DNA of 64,000 bases from Mycobacterium shimoidei (GCA_002101905.1 LQPU01000028.1:1-64000); one strand, 5' to 3'. Counted from the first letter of the stretch, positions 27,309 to 37,346 are shown. The notes: generated from the sequence alone by a model not told the origin. Numbers and translations are program-made.

Positions 27309-28149
27309 GGCTAGTTCCTTTAGTCCCGTGCTCACGCTCAACGACGGTAATGCCATCCCCGCCGTGGGATTCGGTGTATTTCAGATTCCACCGGCGGACA
27401 CCGAGCAGGCGGTGGGCGCGGCGCTGCAGGCGGGGTACCGGCATTTCGACACTGCGGCGGCCTATCGTAATGAACGTCAGACCGGGCGTGCGATAGCCGG
27501 TTCCGGCGTGCCCAGAGACGAACTGTACGTCGTCACCAAGCTGTGGAACGCCGACCAAGGTTACGACAGCACGCTGGCCGCCTTCGACGCCAGCATGGAG
27601 CGCCTCGGGCTGGAATACCTGGACCTTTACTTGGTGCACTGGCCGCTTCCGCAGCAGGGCAAGTTCGTCGACACCTTCAAGGCGTTCGCTCACCTGCGTG
27701 ACCAGGGGCGGGTCCGCTCGATCGGGGTCAGCAACTTCGAGCCCGAGCACCTGAAGGTCCTGATCGACGCCACGGGCATCGTGCCCGCCGTCAACCAGAT
27801 CGAGCTGCACCCCCGGCTGCCGCAGAGCGCGCTGCGCGAGGTCCACGCGCGTCTGGGCATCGCCACCGAGGCCTGGGCTCCGCTGGGCCAGGGTTCGTTG
27901 CTGAGCCATCCGACCATCACCGCCGTGGCGCAGGCATGCGGCCGGACTCCGGCTCAGGTATTGATTAGGTGGCATATCCAGCTGGGTAATATCGTGATCC
28001 CCAAGTCGGTGAACCCCGAGCGGATTGCGAGCAACTTCGACGTGTTCGATTTCGAACTCAGCGAACAGGACATGGCGTCGATCTCTTCGCTCGACGACGG
28101 AAACCGGCTTGGTCCTGATCCACGCACCTTCGATTTCACAGGCAGGTGA
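27307..28149 (+). CDS. Aldo-keto reductase, first of a tandem pair
   Basis: A 280-residue NADPH-dependent AKR. The catalytic Asp and Tyr are in [11 protein letters not shown], Lys in VVTKLWN and His in YLVHWP, followed by [11 protein letters not shown] and the C-terminal coenzyme motif [13 protein letters not shown]. It is paralogous to the next gene, which is the Rv2971 counterpart; H37Rv as I recall has only one, whereas M. smegmatis has two. It starts in the same CATG as divergent lipN, so both start regions overlap; an alternative ATG at 27286 would deepen the overlap. Its stop overlaps the next gene by 4 bp (GTGA). Confidence 0.92.
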   Translation: MASSFSPVLTLNDGNAIPAVGFGVFQIPPADTEQAVGAALQAGYRHFDTAAAYRNERQTGRAIAGSGVPRDELYVVTKLWNADQGYDSTLAAFDASMERLGLEYLDLYLVHWPLPQQGKFVDTFKAFAHLRDQGRVRSIGVSNFEPEHLKVLIDATGIVPAVNQIELHPRLPQSALREVHARLGIATEAWAPLGQGSLLSHPTITAVAQACGRTPAQVLIRWHIQLGNIVIPKSVNPERIASNFDVFDFELSEQDMASISSLDDGNRLGPDPRTFDFTGR

Positions 28150-28997
28150 ATGACGTGACTGGCGAGTCGGGCGCCGTCCCTTCGATCGGGCTCAATGACG
28201 AAAACACGATGCCGGTGCTCGGCCTCGGTGTCGCGGAACTGTCCGACGCCGAAACCGAACAAGCGGTCTCTGCGGCGCTGGAGATCGGCTGCCGGCTGAT
28301 CGACACCGCGGCGGTCTACGGCAATGAAGCAGCGGTGGGCCGCGCGATCGCGGCGTCCGGAATTCCGCGCGCGGAGTTGTTCGTCACCACCAAACTCGCC
28401 ACTGCCGACCAGGGATTCACCAGCGCGCAGGAGGCCCTCAAGGTCAGCCTGGAAAAGCTCGGCCTCGACTACGTCGACCTTTACTTGATCCACTGGCCGG
28501 CCCCGCAGCTGGGTAAGTATGTGGACAGTTTCGGTGGCCTGATCCAGCTGCGCGGCAACGGCTACGCCCGCTCAATCGGGGTGTGCAACTTTACTGAGGA
28601 GCACCTGTCGATAGTCAGCGAATTGACCTTCGTGACGCCCGCGGTCAACCAGATCGAGCTACACCCCCTGCTCAATCAGGCCGAACTGCGCAGCGTCAAC
28701 GCGCGACACAACATCGTCACCCAGGCCTACAGCCCACTGGCCGTCGGCCGGCTGCTCGACCACCCGGTGGTGAACTCCGTGGCCGCCGAATACAACCGCA
28801 CAGCGGCACAGGTTTTGATCCGGTGGAACCTGCAGCTCGGTAACGCGGTCGTCTTCAAATCGGGCAAGGCCGAACGGATCGCCAGCAATTTCGACGTCTT
28901 CGATTTCGAGCTCGCCGCCGAGCACATGGACGCGCTCAACGGGCTCAACGACGGCACCCGGGTGCGTGAAGATCCGTTGACCTACACCGGTGCCTGA
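28146..28997 (+). CDS. Aldo-keto reductase, second of a tandem pair
   Basis: A 283-residue AKR most like Rv2971. The catalytic residues are in [18 protein letters not shown] and YLIHWP; the coenzyme motif is [18 protein letters not shown]. The GTG at 28146 overlaps the stop of the first AKR; the in-frame GTG at 28155 (TGESGA follows) corresponds better to the start I recall for Rv2971 and has AGGTGA just upstream. Rv2971-type enzymes are proposed to reduce alpha-dicarbonyl compounds such as methylglyoxal. The exported HNH gene is convergent. Confidence 0.92.
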   Translation: MNDVTGESGAVPSIGLNDENTMPVLGLGVAELSDAETEQAVSAALEIGCRLIDTAAVYGNEAAVGRAIAASGIPRAELFVTTKLATADQGFTSAQEALKVSLEKLGLDYVDLYLIHWPAPQLGKYVDSFGGLIQLRGNGYARSIGVCNFTEEHLSIVSELTFVTPAVNQIELHPLLNQAELRSVNARHNIVTQAYSPLAVGRLLDHPVVNSVAAEYNRTAAQVLIRWNLQLGNAVVFKSGKAERIASNFDVFDFELAAEHMDALNGLNDGTRVREDPLTYTGA

Positions 28998-29016
28998 CTT
29001 GGCTTGTGCGCGCTAG

Positions 29017-29730
29017 CTAACCCGTCGGGCAACTCGCCGCAGCGTTGCGCAGGACCTGGGCCGACGCTTCGTCGACGGAGAGCTGATAGCCGCGCAGCAC
29101 TTCGATGAACTGCATGCCGTATTGACACCAGAACGCGGTGTTCGGCGGCATCCACAGCGCGGGTTGGGAATCGCCCTTGTCCTCGTTGGCCTGACCGGAC
29201 ACGGCCAACAGGTTCGCGGGATCGTTGGCGAAGCGCACCCGTTTGGGCGTCGGCCAGTCGTAGGCCCCCATATCCCAGGCCAGAGCCAGCGGGACGATGT
29301 GATCGATCTGCACCGAGGCGCCGACCCGGGCGCCACGCTGAAACGCGATGGTGGCGTTGGTGTACGGGTCGTGCAGTGTGCCGGTGGCCACCGCATCGGG
29401 GCAGCGTTTGATCGCCACATATGTCTTGTCGACGAGATCACGGTTGAGGATGTCGTTGCGGGTGTCGCATCCGTTGTGGCCTCCGGGCGCGTCGTTGTCG
29501 TCGGTCCAGGCATCGCCGAACGCGGCGCGCCGATAGTCGAAGCGATGAATCCTGTTTGGCACCACTGTGATTCCGGCCAGTACGTCGATGCCCGGCTGTA
29601 CGGTCGGGACATCGGCACGCGCCGCGAAGTCCCGGGCGCGATCGTTGACCGACGCGGTCATCACCTGGTAGGCGACCACCAGTGCCAGCACAGCGACCGC
29701 GAGCAGCCCGAGCAGCGTCTTACGGGTCAT
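29017..29730 (-). CDS. Exported HNH/DUF1524-type nuclease-like protein
   Basis: A 237-residue protein with an N-terminal signal or anchor (LLGLLAVAVLALVVAYQVMT, residues 6-25). The HNH-like core is QIDHIVPLALAWDMGA near 142 followed by NLLAVSGQANEDKGD, the DHIVPL...N...K arrangement of the HNH/GmrSD C-terminal family. Cysteines in NGCDTRND, KRCPDA, FWCQYG and SCPTG suit an extracytoplasmic, disulfide-containing enzyme. Rv2972c is the positional counterpart. The function is inferred from the fold; the natural substrate is unknown. Its start overlaps recG's stop by 4 bp. Confidence 0.88.
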   Translation of the reverse strand: MTRKTLLGLLAVAVLALVVAYQVMTASVNDRARDFAARADVPTVQPGIDVLAGITVVPNRIHRFDYRRAAFGDAWTDDNDAPGGHNGCDTRNDILNRDLVDKTYVAIKRCPDAVATGTLHDPYTNATIAFQRGARVGASVQIDHIVPLALAWDMGAYDWPTPKRVRFANDPANLLAVSGQANEDKGDSQPALWMPPNTAFWCQYGMQFIEVLRGYQLSVDEASAQVLRNAAASCPTG

Positions 29731-31949
29731 GATTTGTCAAGATACTCAATACGTTCGGTCCCGGTGAACGGGGCAGCCAGCAGCGCTAACCCGGAGTGTG
29801 CCGGATCCTCGGCGTAGACGCGTTCACAAATCTCGCGCGCGGCCTCGATGACCTGGCGGTGTCGCGAAAGCGACAGTAGCCGCAAGGTGATAGGACGCCC
29901 GGATTGACTGCGGCCAAGGACATCTCCTTCGTGACGCTCTTCGAGGTCGAGGTCGGCCAGCGCGAACCCGTCGAGCGTTTCTGCTACTGCACACAGTCGC
30001 CGGCCCGCCGCGGAATCTGGTGCCGCCCACGTCGCCAACAGACACAGGCTGGCGTGGGCTCCGCGGCCGATGCGGCCCCGCAGCTGATGCAACTGGCTGA
30101 TGCCGAACCGGTCGGCATCGAGGACCAGCATCACGGTCGCATTCGGCACATCGACACCGACCTCGATCACTGTGGTGCACACCAACACATCGACATCCCC
30201 GGCGCGAAATGCCGCCATCACCGCATCCTTCTCCTCGGCGGGCAGCCTTCCGTGCATGAGACCCAAACGCAGCCCGGCCAGCTGATGACCACGCAATTGG
30301 TCGAACAACCCGACCGCTGTCGCCGAAGGCCGTCCGCCCTCTTCGGTTTGGCCGGTGGTGTCGGTCTCGTCGATGCGCGGCGCCACGACGTAGGCCTGCC
30401 GACCGGCGGCGACTTCCTCACGGATGCGCTGCCATGCGCGGTCCAGCCACGTCGGCTTGTCGCGCACGAAGATGACGTTGGTAGTGATTGGTTGTCGTCC
30501 TCGCGGAAGCTCGCGCAGCGTCGACGTCTCCAGATCGCCGTAGACGGTCAGCGCGACAGTACGCGGTATCGGGGTCGCGGTCATCACCAGCAGGTGCGGT
30601 GTGATACCGGCGGGAGCCTTGGCCCGCAATTGATCTCGCTGTTCGACGCCAAACCGGTGCTGCTCGTCGACGACCACCATGCCCAGCCGGTGAAATTCGA
30701 CGGCGTCCTGCAGCAGCGCGTGGGTGCCGACGACGATGCCGACCTGGCCACTGCTGATCTCGTCGCGGACCTGGTTCTTCTGTCCGGCCGACATCGAGCC
30801 GGTCAGCAGAGCGACCCGGGTGCCGTCATCCGCACCGCCGAGTTGGCCCGCCATGGCCAGTGGCCCGAGCACATCACGGATCGATCGGACATGTTGGGCC
30901 GCTAGGACTTCCGTCGGCGCCAGCAATGCGCACTGATAGCCGGCATCGACCATCTGCAGCATTGCCAGCACCGACAAGATCGTCTTGCCCGAGCCGACTT
31001 CGCCTTGGAGCAGCCGGTTCATCGGGCGATTACCGGCAATTTCGCGTTCCAGGGTGCCCAGCACTTCGCGCTGTCCGTTGGTCAGCTCAAACGGCAACTG
31101 TTGCAACAATTTTCGTGCCAGGCCGTCAGACCGCGGCGGTGCTGCCGGGCCGGACTCGGAGAGTTCACCGTGCCGACGCACCACCAGCGCCCACTGCAGA
31201 CCGACGGCTTCGTCGAAGGTCAGCCGTTTTCGAGCGCGTCGGCGCTCGGCTTCGTCTTCGGTGAGATGGATGGCACGCAGCGCCCGGTCCTCCGAGATCA
31301 GGTCGTGCTCGGCGATCACCGCCTCGGGTAGCGGGTCGGGTATCGGGTCGAGCACCGCGAGCACCTGGCGCACGCACGAATAGATGTCCCAGCTCTGCAC
31401 TTTCGTGCTCGCGGGATAGATCGGGTAGAAGGCCCGTTCGAAAGCCTCCTGCAACACGTCACCGCTGACGGCCTGGGACGCCTCGGCGATCTTGCGCAGC
31501 GATCTGCTGCCATGCTCCATGCCGTCCGGGGAGTCCAGCACCAAAAAGTCGGGGTGGGTCAGCTGCATGACGCCCCGGTAGTAGCCCACCTCCCCGGAGA
31601 GCATGATGCGGGTTCCTTTGCTGAGCTGGTCGCGGAACCACTTCTTGGGATGAAAGAACGTAGCGGTTACCTTGCTCCCACCCGAGCCGAGGGTGACCAC
31701 CAGGAACCTCTCGTTGGGGCGTTTCTTCATCGGCTTCAACTCGACCCCGGTGATGGTGTCGACGAGCGTGACGTGCTCGCCCTGCGGCGGCCGTTCGTCG
31801 GCGGCACCACGCACCGTGGCTCCCTCGACGTAGCTGCGCGGGTAATGGCGCAACAGGTCGTCGACGGTGCGGAACCCGAATGCCCGCTCGAGCGGTTTGG
31901 CGGACTTGCCGCCCAGGACGGAATCGAGCCGGTCGCCCAGCGTGGCCAT
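29727..31949 (-). CDS. recG: ATP-dependent DNA helicase RecG
   Basis: A 740-residue superfamily 2 helicase that reverses stalled forks and branch-migrates junctions. An N-terminal wedge/OB region (GATVRGAADERPPQGEHVTL) is followed by Walker A LLQGEVGSGKTI near 312, the DEQH box VVVDEQHRFGVEQ near 424, MTATPIPRT, and motif VI QLRGRIGRG near 645. It lies between the DAK2-domain gene (2 bp upstream) and the exported HNH gene. Confidence 0.96.
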   Translation of the reverse strand: MATLGDRLDSVLGGKSAKPLERAFGFRTVDDLLRHYPRSYVEGATVRGAADERPPQGEHVTLVDTITGVELKPMKKRPNERFLVVTLGSGGSKVTATFFHPKKWFRDQLSKGTRIMLSGEVGYYRGVMQLTHPDFLVLDSPDGMEHGSRSLRKIAEASQAVSGDVLQEAFERAFYPIYPASTKVQSWDIYSCVRQVLAVLDPIPDPLPEAVIAEHDLISEDRALRAIHLTEDEAERRRARKRLTFDEAVGLQWALVVRRHGELSESGPAAPPRSDGLARKLLQQLPFELTNGQREVLGTLEREIAGNRPMNRLLQGEVGSGKTILSVLAMLQMVDAGYQCALLAPTEVLAAQHVRSIRDVLGPLAMAGQLGGADDGTRVALLTGSMSAGQKNQVRDEISSGQVGIVVGTHALLQDAVEFHRLGMVVVDEQHRFGVEQRDQLRAKAPAGITPHLLVMTATPIPRTVALTVYGDLETSTLRELPRGRQPITTNVIFVRDKPTWLDRAWQRIREEVAAGRQAYVVAPRIDETDTTGQTEEGGRPSATAVGLFDQLRGHQLAGLRLGLMHGRLPAEEKDAVMAAFRAGDVDVLVCTTVIEVGVDVPNATVMLVLDADRFGISQLHQLRGRIGRGAHASLCLLATWAAPDSAAGRRLCAVAETLDGFALADLDLEERHEGDVLGRSQSGRPITLRLLSLSRHRQVIEAAREICERVYAEDPAHSGLALLAAPFTGTERIEYLDKS

Positions 31950-31951
31950 CG

Positions 31952-33640
31952 CTACTCGACCCCGATCAACAACGCGTCACCGCGATGCCCGGTGTAATAC
32001 GTCACCAATTCGATTCCCGGATGGTTGTCGTGCACGTGTTGTTGCAGTGCGTCGGCCACATCCACTTGGATGTTCGCCCCTACCAAGACCGTTACCAATT
32101 CACCTCCGGGCGCCAGCATCAGATCGAGCAGGCCGATGGCAGCCCGGGTGATATCGGGGGCCACGATCAGCACCTCATCGCCGGCGATGCCCAATCCATC
32201 GCCGGGCTCGCAGGTGCCGGCGAACGTCAGCGCTTTTTCGGTTGCCACACGCACTGATCCGTGCCGGGCGGTGCCGACAGCCTGCGCCATGGTGTAGCCG
32301 TCGTCGACGGCTTGGCGTCCCGGATCGTGCACCGCGAGCGCCGCCAACCCCTGCACCATCGATCCGGTGGGCAGTGGCACCACGTCGATGCCCCATCCGA
32401 TGGCGGCCGTGCAACCGGCTACCAGTTCTTCGGCCGTCACATAGCCGTTGGGCAACACCATCACCTGCGCGGCGCCGGTGTCCACGACACCGCGCAGCAG
32501 CTGGCGCGCGGTGAGCGCCGTCGTCGGGTCGGGGGCGTCCGGGTCGGGCAGCAGCACACAGGCGCCTTCACTGGCGAACAACTCGGCCGCGCCGTCGCCG
32601 TCGACAACGGCCAGCACGGCCCGCTCGCGAGTCCAGCTACCCGGCGGCAGGCCGGTAGCGCCAGCGGTCAGCGCCGAGATCTGGATCCGGCGGGGTTTGC
32701 CGAAGATCAGGCCTGCCTCGACGGCGGCGCCGGCGTCGTCGGTGTGGACGTGGACCGAGTAGCCGCCGGCGCCGGCACCCTCGGAGGCGGATGTAGCGAT
32801 GGCCACCGAGTCACCCAGTTGGCCGAGCCGTTCGCGCAGCGCGTCCGCGCCCGCACTATCGCAGCCATCCAGCAGATACATCACCTCGAACTGCGGTGCC
32901 GCGGGTTCGGGACCCGGCTCTGCCGGTTCACGCCGCGGTGACGGCTCGTAGACGGTGCGGGCCGGTGCATGGCCGCTGATGGTCGAACGCAGTGCGTCGA
33001 GCAGCACCAACAGGCCGCGTCCTCCGGCGTCCACCACTCCGGCTTCGCTGAGCACGTCGAGCTGCTCAGGGGTTTTTTCCAGCGCAATCGCGGCGGCATC
33101 GCCGGCAGCGGTGATCGCCCGGGCCAGCTCCTCGCCGGCGTCGGCGCACTCCTCGACGGCGCCCGCGGCGGCCTGCAGCACCGACACGATCGTGCCGGGA
33201 ACCTCCCGGCCGCCCATCGAGGCCACGACCAAGTCGACACCATGCCACAACGCCGCCCCCAGCAGCGCGGCGTCGATGCTGGGCAACTGTCCACCCGCTG
33301 TTGCGGCCGCGTCGGCGGTGACGTCGGCGATACCGCGCAGGATCTGGGACAGGATCACCCCGGAATTGCCGCGGGCACCGTGTAGAGCGCCCATCGACAG
33401 CGCGGCCGCCACCTGGGCGACGTCGTCGGTGTCGGCGCCGGTTTTGGCCTCGGCCAGCGCCGAACGCATGGTGAACAGCATGTTCGTCCCGGTGTCGGCG
33501 TCGGCGACGGGGAACACATTAAGCCGGTTGATCTCGTCGATGTGGGTGATCAGGTCGCTGACGGCGGTGTGCGCCCAATCACGCAACGCGGACGCGTCCA
33601 GCAGGCGATCCGGTGTGTCCCGTCGAGACAGCTGGCCCAC
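31952..33640 (-). CDS. DAK2-domain protein, FakA-like
   Basis: A 562-residue protein. The N-terminal DAK2 (DhaL) nucleotide-binding domain has NVFPVADADTGTNML near 40-54 and GARGNSGVILSQILRG near 95. The middle and C-terminal domains match the DhaK-like/FakA layout. FakA phosphorylates fatty acids bound by DegV-type FakB proteins in Firmicutes; that activity in mycobacteria is not shown. In H37Rv the counterpart is, as I recall, split into Rv2974c and Rv2975c, whereas here the frame is intact. It is divergent from rpmB and followed by recG. Confidence 0.88.
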   Translation of the reverse strand: MGQLSRRDTPDRLLDASALRDWAHTAVSDLITHIDEINRLNVFPVADADTGTNMLFTMRSALAEAKTGADTDDVAQVAAALSMGALHGARGNSGVILSQILRGIADVTADAAATAGGQLPSIDAALLGAALWHGVDLVVASMGGREVPGTIVSVLQAAAGAVEECADAGEELARAITAAGDAAAIALEKTPEQLDVLSEAGVVDAGGRGLLVLLDALRSTISGHAPARTVYEPSPRREPAEPGPEPAAPQFEVMYLLDGCDSAGADALRERLGQLGDSVAIATSASEGAGAGGYSVHVHTDDAGAAVEAGLIFGKPRRIQISALTAGATGLPPGSWTRERAVLAVVDGDGAAELFASEGACVLLPDPDAPDPTTALTARQLLRGVVDTGAAQVMVLPNGYVTAEELVAGCTAAIGWGIDVVPLPTGSMVQGLAALAVHDPGRQAVDDGYTMAQAVGTARHGSVRVATEKALTFAGTCEPGDGLGIAGDEVLIVAPDITRAAIGLLDLMLAPGGELVTVLVGANIQVDVADALQQHVHDNHPGIELVTYYTGHRGDALLIGVE

Positions 33641-33819
33641 CTCCTTGCGCCTCCTGTAGTGGGCGCCAGCCTATCCAGTGACGCCGACAGGACTGGTCAT
33701 AAGGCATTCGGCCGTGTTGAGCGTTTTGGTGGTTCCGCTTACCGGCGGCTATCCTGGTCGGGTTGTTCTGGCCACCCGTAACCTGGTCGTTGGCCCCAGA
33801 GATTTGAGGAGTTTCAGCT

Positions 33820-34014
33820 ATGGCCGCCGTCTGCGACATCTGCGGTAAAGGCCCCGGCTTCGGCAAGTCGGTGTCGCACTCGCATCGCCGGACCAGCCGT
33901 CGCTGGGATCCCAACATCCAGACGGTGCACGCCGTGACCCGTCCCGGCGGCAACAAGCAGCGGCTCAACGTGTGCGCCTCGTGCATCAAGGCCGGAAAGG
34001 TTGTGCGCGGCTAG
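33820..34014 (+). CDS. rpmB: 50S ribosomal protein L28
   Basis: A 64-residue L28. It keeps both CxxC pairs (CDIC near 5-8 and CASC near 52-55), so it is the zinc-binding C+ form, unlike cysteine-free alternative paralogues used under zinc limitation. The TSRRWDPNIQTV block is typical of the family. The ATG follows GAGGAG. It is divergent from the DAK2 gene with a 179-bp intergenic region. Confidence 0.95.
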   Translation: MAAVCDICGKGPGFGKSVSHSHRRTSRRWDPNIQTVHAVTRPGGNKQRLNVCASCIKAGKVVRG

Positions 34015-34077
34015 GCGCTCCCGCGAGCTGAGTCCGGCCGCTGGGAAATAGCTCGCAGGACGGCGGGATCGCCGGCG

Positions 34078-34260
34078 CAGCGTCCCTTTCCCATAGACCC
34101 GGAGAAACATTTCGCTGTGCCGCCGGGAGGATCTAGTAGGCGTGGCAGACGCGCCAGTCCCAATTCATCGGGAAGGTCCACAAACGCTCCGCCGTCACCG
34201 CGCTGGTCGTCACCTGGGCACCATTGATACGGGTTCGCGGGTAACGGGGAAGATCCATTA
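34078..34260 (-). pseudogene. Degraded paralogue of the exported WCPGD protein
   Basis: On the minus strand the frame PLPANPYQWCPGDDQRGDGG then AFV matches the protein at 34413-34760 (PYHWCPGDDPGG, GGPFV). An extra G (plus-strand position 34178) shifts the frame; removing it restores TFPMNWDWRVCHAY, matching TSPPNWNWDVCHTY. A TAG at 34133-34135 then replaces the second Tyr of the functional copy, followed by ILPAAQRNVSPGLWERD, matching VVPAGQGNVSPGIWDGD. No signal peptide is recognisable upstream. Two independent lesions make this a pseudogene. Confidence 0.85.
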
Positions 34261-34412
34261 ACGGGGGCGTCGGGTCGGCTGGGACGGTTGTCGCCGACGG
34301 CGCAGCGGTTGGGTTTCGCCATGAGCTGGCCCGCCACGGCATCAACGGCCAATTTCGCCCGCGCAGCAGATACGGCTCGCGATATTAGCCGGAATAGCGT
34401 CCTGATTTGCTC

Positions 34413-34760
34413 TCACGGAACCCATAAGGGAGGGGGCCAATGCGGAGGCGCCGGAGGATTATCGCCATCCCAAATACCCGGAGATACATTGCCCTGACCG
34501 GCCGGTACTACGTAGTAGGTGTGGCAGACATCCCAGTTCCAGTTTGGTGGACTTGTAACGAAGGGGCCGCCGGGGCCTCCCCCCGGATCATCCCCTGGGC
34601 ACCAATGGTAGGGCCCGCCTTCGAGGAACGGGCCATGATATTGCGGCGCAACACGGGGCTCGGCCTGGGCGCTACCCGCGGCCAGTGCCAACCCCGCTAC
34701 CGCGACGCCGGACAGCAGCGCACCGGCTGCGATCCGTGTCAGGGCGTGGCTGGTGTTCAT
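34413..34760 (-). CDS. Small exported WCPGD-motif protein
   Basis: A 115-residue protein with a signal peptide (MNTSHALTRIAAGALLSGVA through GSAQAEP). The mature part is Gly/Pro/Trp-rich with WCPGDD, PNWNWDVCHTYY and a Trp/Pro-rich tail; the two cysteines in WCPGDD and VCH may form a disulfide. Small exported WCPGD proteins of this kind are common in mycobacteria and have no known function. The ATG follows GGAAAGGAA. A broken tandem paralogue lies just downstream at 34078-34260. Confidence 0.82.
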   Translation of the reverse strand: MNTSHALTRIAAGALLSGVAVAGLALAAGSAQAEPRVAPQYHGPFLEGGPYHWCPGDDPGGGPGGPFVTSPPNWNWDVCHTYYVVPAGQGNVSPGIWDGDNPPAPPHWPPPLWVP

Positions 34761-35053
34761 GGTTGGTTCCTTTCCGGCGTGATGCTGTGCAATTATGCCG
34801 GTGAGCGGGCGGTCGCCGGAGGCAATTAGGCATTACGCCCACATTTGGACCGATGTGCGTTTTGCTGGTGCCACAGCATGGGTAAATTTGCCTATTTCTG
34901 CTCGACGACCGCCCCGTGCGGTCTCGACCCAACCGATGGTCCCGAAATCGCGAAAGGCTAAGGGACTAGTGAAGACGCTCAAACCACGACCTGGGCATGT
35001 TCCAGCCATTGGCCTCCGATGGTCTTGTGGAGGTGCGCCGCGCTGTCGGCCAC

Positions 35054-35737
35054 CTACGGCAGACGCCAGTCGATGGGCTCGGCACCCATCCCCACCAACA
35101 GCTCGTTGGCGCGGCTGAACGGCCGCGAGCCGAAGAAACCCCGCGACGCCGACAGCGGCGAAGGGTGTGGCGATTCGATCGCGACACAGTCTTGACCGAC
35201 CAGCATGGGTTTGAGCGTCGATGCGTCGCGGCCCCACAGGATTGCCACGATCGGCTTGCCGCGATTGACCAGGGCGCGGATCGCACACTCGGTGACGACC
35301 TCCCAGCCCTTGCCCCGATGTGACGCAGGGTTGCCCGGCTGCACGGTGAGCACCCTGTTGAGCAGCATCACCCCACGCTGCGCCCACGGCGTCAGGTCAC
35401 CACACGACGGCACGGGGTATCCCAGATCACTTGTGTATTCGGCGAAAATGTTCTCCAGGCTGCGCGGCAGCGGGCGTACTCCCGCGCCCACCGAGAAGCT
35501 CAAACCCACCGCATGCCCCGGCGTCGGATACGGGTCCTGTCCCACGATCAACACGCGCACCTGATCGAAGGGAAATGTAAAGGCGCGCAACACATTCGCA
35601 CCTGAGGGCAAATAGCTTCGGCCCGCGGCGATTTCGGCGCGCAGGAACTGTCCCATCTCGGCGACCTTCTCGCCGACCGGCTCCAATGCCCGCGCCCAGC
35701 CTTCTTCGATCAGTTCACGCAGCGGCCGTGGGGTCAC
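35054..35737 (-). CDS. ung: Uracil-DNA glycosylase
   Basis: A 227-residue family 1 UDG. The catalytic motif [18 protein letters not shown] is near 70, with the catalytic Asp, and [18 protein letters not shown] with the conserved His is near 190. The GTG at 35737 gives family length ([13 protein letters not shown]) and has GAAGGAG upstream; a second GTG at 35779 with a good AAAGGAG would add 14 residues. thiL lies upstream on the same strand. Confidence 0.95.
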   Translation of the reverse strand: MTPRPLRELIEEGWARALEPVGEKVAEMGQFLRAEIAAGRSYLPSGANVLRAFTFPFDQVRVLIVGQDPYPTPGHAVGLSFSVGAGVRPLPRSLENIFAEYTSDLGYPVPSCGDLTPWAQRGVMLLNRVLTVQPGNPASHRGKGWEVVTECAIRALVNRGKPIVAILWGRDASTLKPMLVGQDCVAIESPHPSPLSASRGFFGSRPFSRANELLVGMGAEPIDWRLP

Positions 35738-35795
35738 GCCAGCTCCTTCGCCAACAACACCACGCTGCACGGTCACTGTTGCTCTCCTTTGTCCC

Positions 35796-36758
35796 TTAGT
35801 TATCTGCCGGGCTGAACGCCTCCCAGCCCGCATATCCCTGCCACTCCTTGCCGTCGATGAGCACCCGCGCCGGCCCGTCGAGGACCCGCCCGATGACACG
35901 CCAGCCCGGCGGGACCGGCCCGGTGAACGCCGCGAGCAGGGCATGATCCTCTCCCCCGCCGAGCACCCACGACCAGGGGTCGGTGTCCACGGCCTCGCCG
36001 GCGGCCACCAGCGCATCATGATCAGCGGCCAACGCGTCGGTGGCCAGATCGATGCCCACACCGGATGCCTGGGCGATGTGCCGCAGATCGCCAACCAGGC
36101 CGTCGGACACGTCGATCATCGCCTGCGCGCCCGCCTCGGCGGCGGCCAGGCCCTGCCCGTATGGCGGCTGCGGCACCAGATGGCGTCGCCGCAAGTCGTC
36201 GAACATCTGAACATCTTTACGCCACAACGTATATCCGGCTGCCGAATAGCCGAGCTCGCCAACGACGGCGACGGCCGAACCCGGCCGCGCGCCGGAGCGC
36301 AGCACGGGCGCTCGGCCGTCCAGATCACCCAACACCGTCACCGACACCACCCATTGCGGGCAGTCCACCAGGTCTCCGCCGGCGATACCCGCACCGACCC
36401 GTTCGGCCTCCGCCCACATACCGTCGGCCAGCGCGTTGACGTGCCGGGCCGAGGTGTGGGCCGGCGCCCCGAAGCCGACCACGAACGCGGTGGGGTGACC
36501 GCCCATCGCCTCGATGTCGGCGGCGTTCTGTGCGATAGCTTTCCGGCCGACGTCGTGGGGCGTCGACCAATCCAGCCGGAAGTGTCGACCCTCGACCAAC
36601 ATGTCGGTCGAGACCAGGACCCGGCCGTCCCCCGCGGCCACGACCGCGGCGTCATCGCCGGGGCCCAACTCGACTGCGGCCGGCTGGCGTCGACCTCGCA
36701 CCACCTGGTGGATCGTGGCGAACTCGCCGATCTCGCCGAGCGTTCGATCAGGTGTCAC
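35796..36758 (-). CDS. thiL: Thiamine-monophosphate kinase
   Basis: A 320-residue ThiL that phosphorylates TMP to thiamine diphosphate. Family motifs are [16 protein letters not shown] near 33, [25 protein letters not shown] and [15 protein letters not shown] near 215. The GTG at 36758 follows CAGGAGG and gives the usual N-terminus [13 protein letters not shown]; the open frame runs far upstream to 37427, antisense to DUF3515. In H37Rv an IS1538-type insertion, as I recall, follows thiL; it is not present here. Confidence 0.94.
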   Translation of the reverse strand: MTPDRTLGEIGEFATIHQVVRGRRQPAAVELGPGDDAAVVAAGDGRVLVSTDMLVEGRHFRLDWSTPHDVGRKAIAQNAADIEAMGGHPTAFVVGFGAPAHTSARHVNALADGMWAEAERVGAGIAGGDLVDCPQWVVSVTVLGDLDGRAPVLRSGARPGSAVAVVGELGYSAAGYTLWRKDVQMFDDLRRRHLVPQPPYGQGLAAAEAGAQAMIDVSDGLVGDLRHIAQASGVGIDLATDALAADHDALVAAGEAVDTDPWSWVLGGGEDHALLAAFTGPVPPGWRVIGRVLDGPARVLIDGKEWQGYAGWEAFSPADN

Positions 36759-36818
36759 GCCACCTCCTGGCCGATTGGCAGGTAGCTTTACTCCGCCGAC
36801 TTCGGGAGTGTAAGCGCG

Positions 36819-37346
36819 ATGGACAACTACGAGGGGCCGCCACGCGCGGCGCTGATCGCTGCGCTGGTGTTGGCCGTTGGCGCCATCGGTGTCGTGCTGG
36901 CGGTCGCGGCCACCCGTCATCCGCCGCGGCAACCGGTCGTCGTGGCCGCCGTGCCGGCGCCGCATACGGACAACGCGGCATGCCGGGCACTTTTTGACGC
37001 ATTGCCGCAGCGGCTCGGCGACTACCAGCGGGCGCCGATCGCGCAGCCGACGCCCCCAGGCGCCGCCGCGTGGCGCGCCGGGGGCGACGGCGAACCGGTT
37101 GTGCTGCGGTGCGGACTCGACCGGCCGGCCGATTTCGTGGTGGGCGCGCCCATCCAGGTCGTCGACGGGGTGCAGTGGTTTGCGCTGCGCCAGGATGATC
37201 GCTCCACCTGGTACACCGTCGACCGCCCGGTGTATGTGGCGCTGACGCTGCCGCCCGGCTCGGGTCCGACGCCCATCCAGCAGCTGTCGGATCTGATCGA
37301 CCAGGTGATGCCGGCCGTGCCGATCAACCCGGGCCGAGGTACTTAG
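36819..37346 (+). CDS. DUF3515 exported or membrane-anchored protein
   Basis: A 175-residue protein with an N-terminal membrane segment ([20 protein letters not shown], residues 11-30) and an extracytoplasmic domain with cysteines in NAACRALFD and VLRCGLD. The domain matches DUF3515 (Rv2980-like). No function is known for the family. GGGAGTG lies before the ATG. It is divergent from thiL and convergent with ddl, whose stop overlaps its stop by 4 bp. Confidence 0.88.
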   Translation: MDNYEGPPRAALIAALVLAVGAIGVVLAVAATRHPPRQPVVVAAVPAPHTDNAACRALFDALPQRLGDYQRAPIAQPTPPGAAAWRAGGDGEPVVLRCGLDRPADFVVGAPIQVVDGVQWFALRQDDRSTWYTVDRPVYVALTLPPGSGPTPIQQLSDLIDQVMPAVPINPGRGT

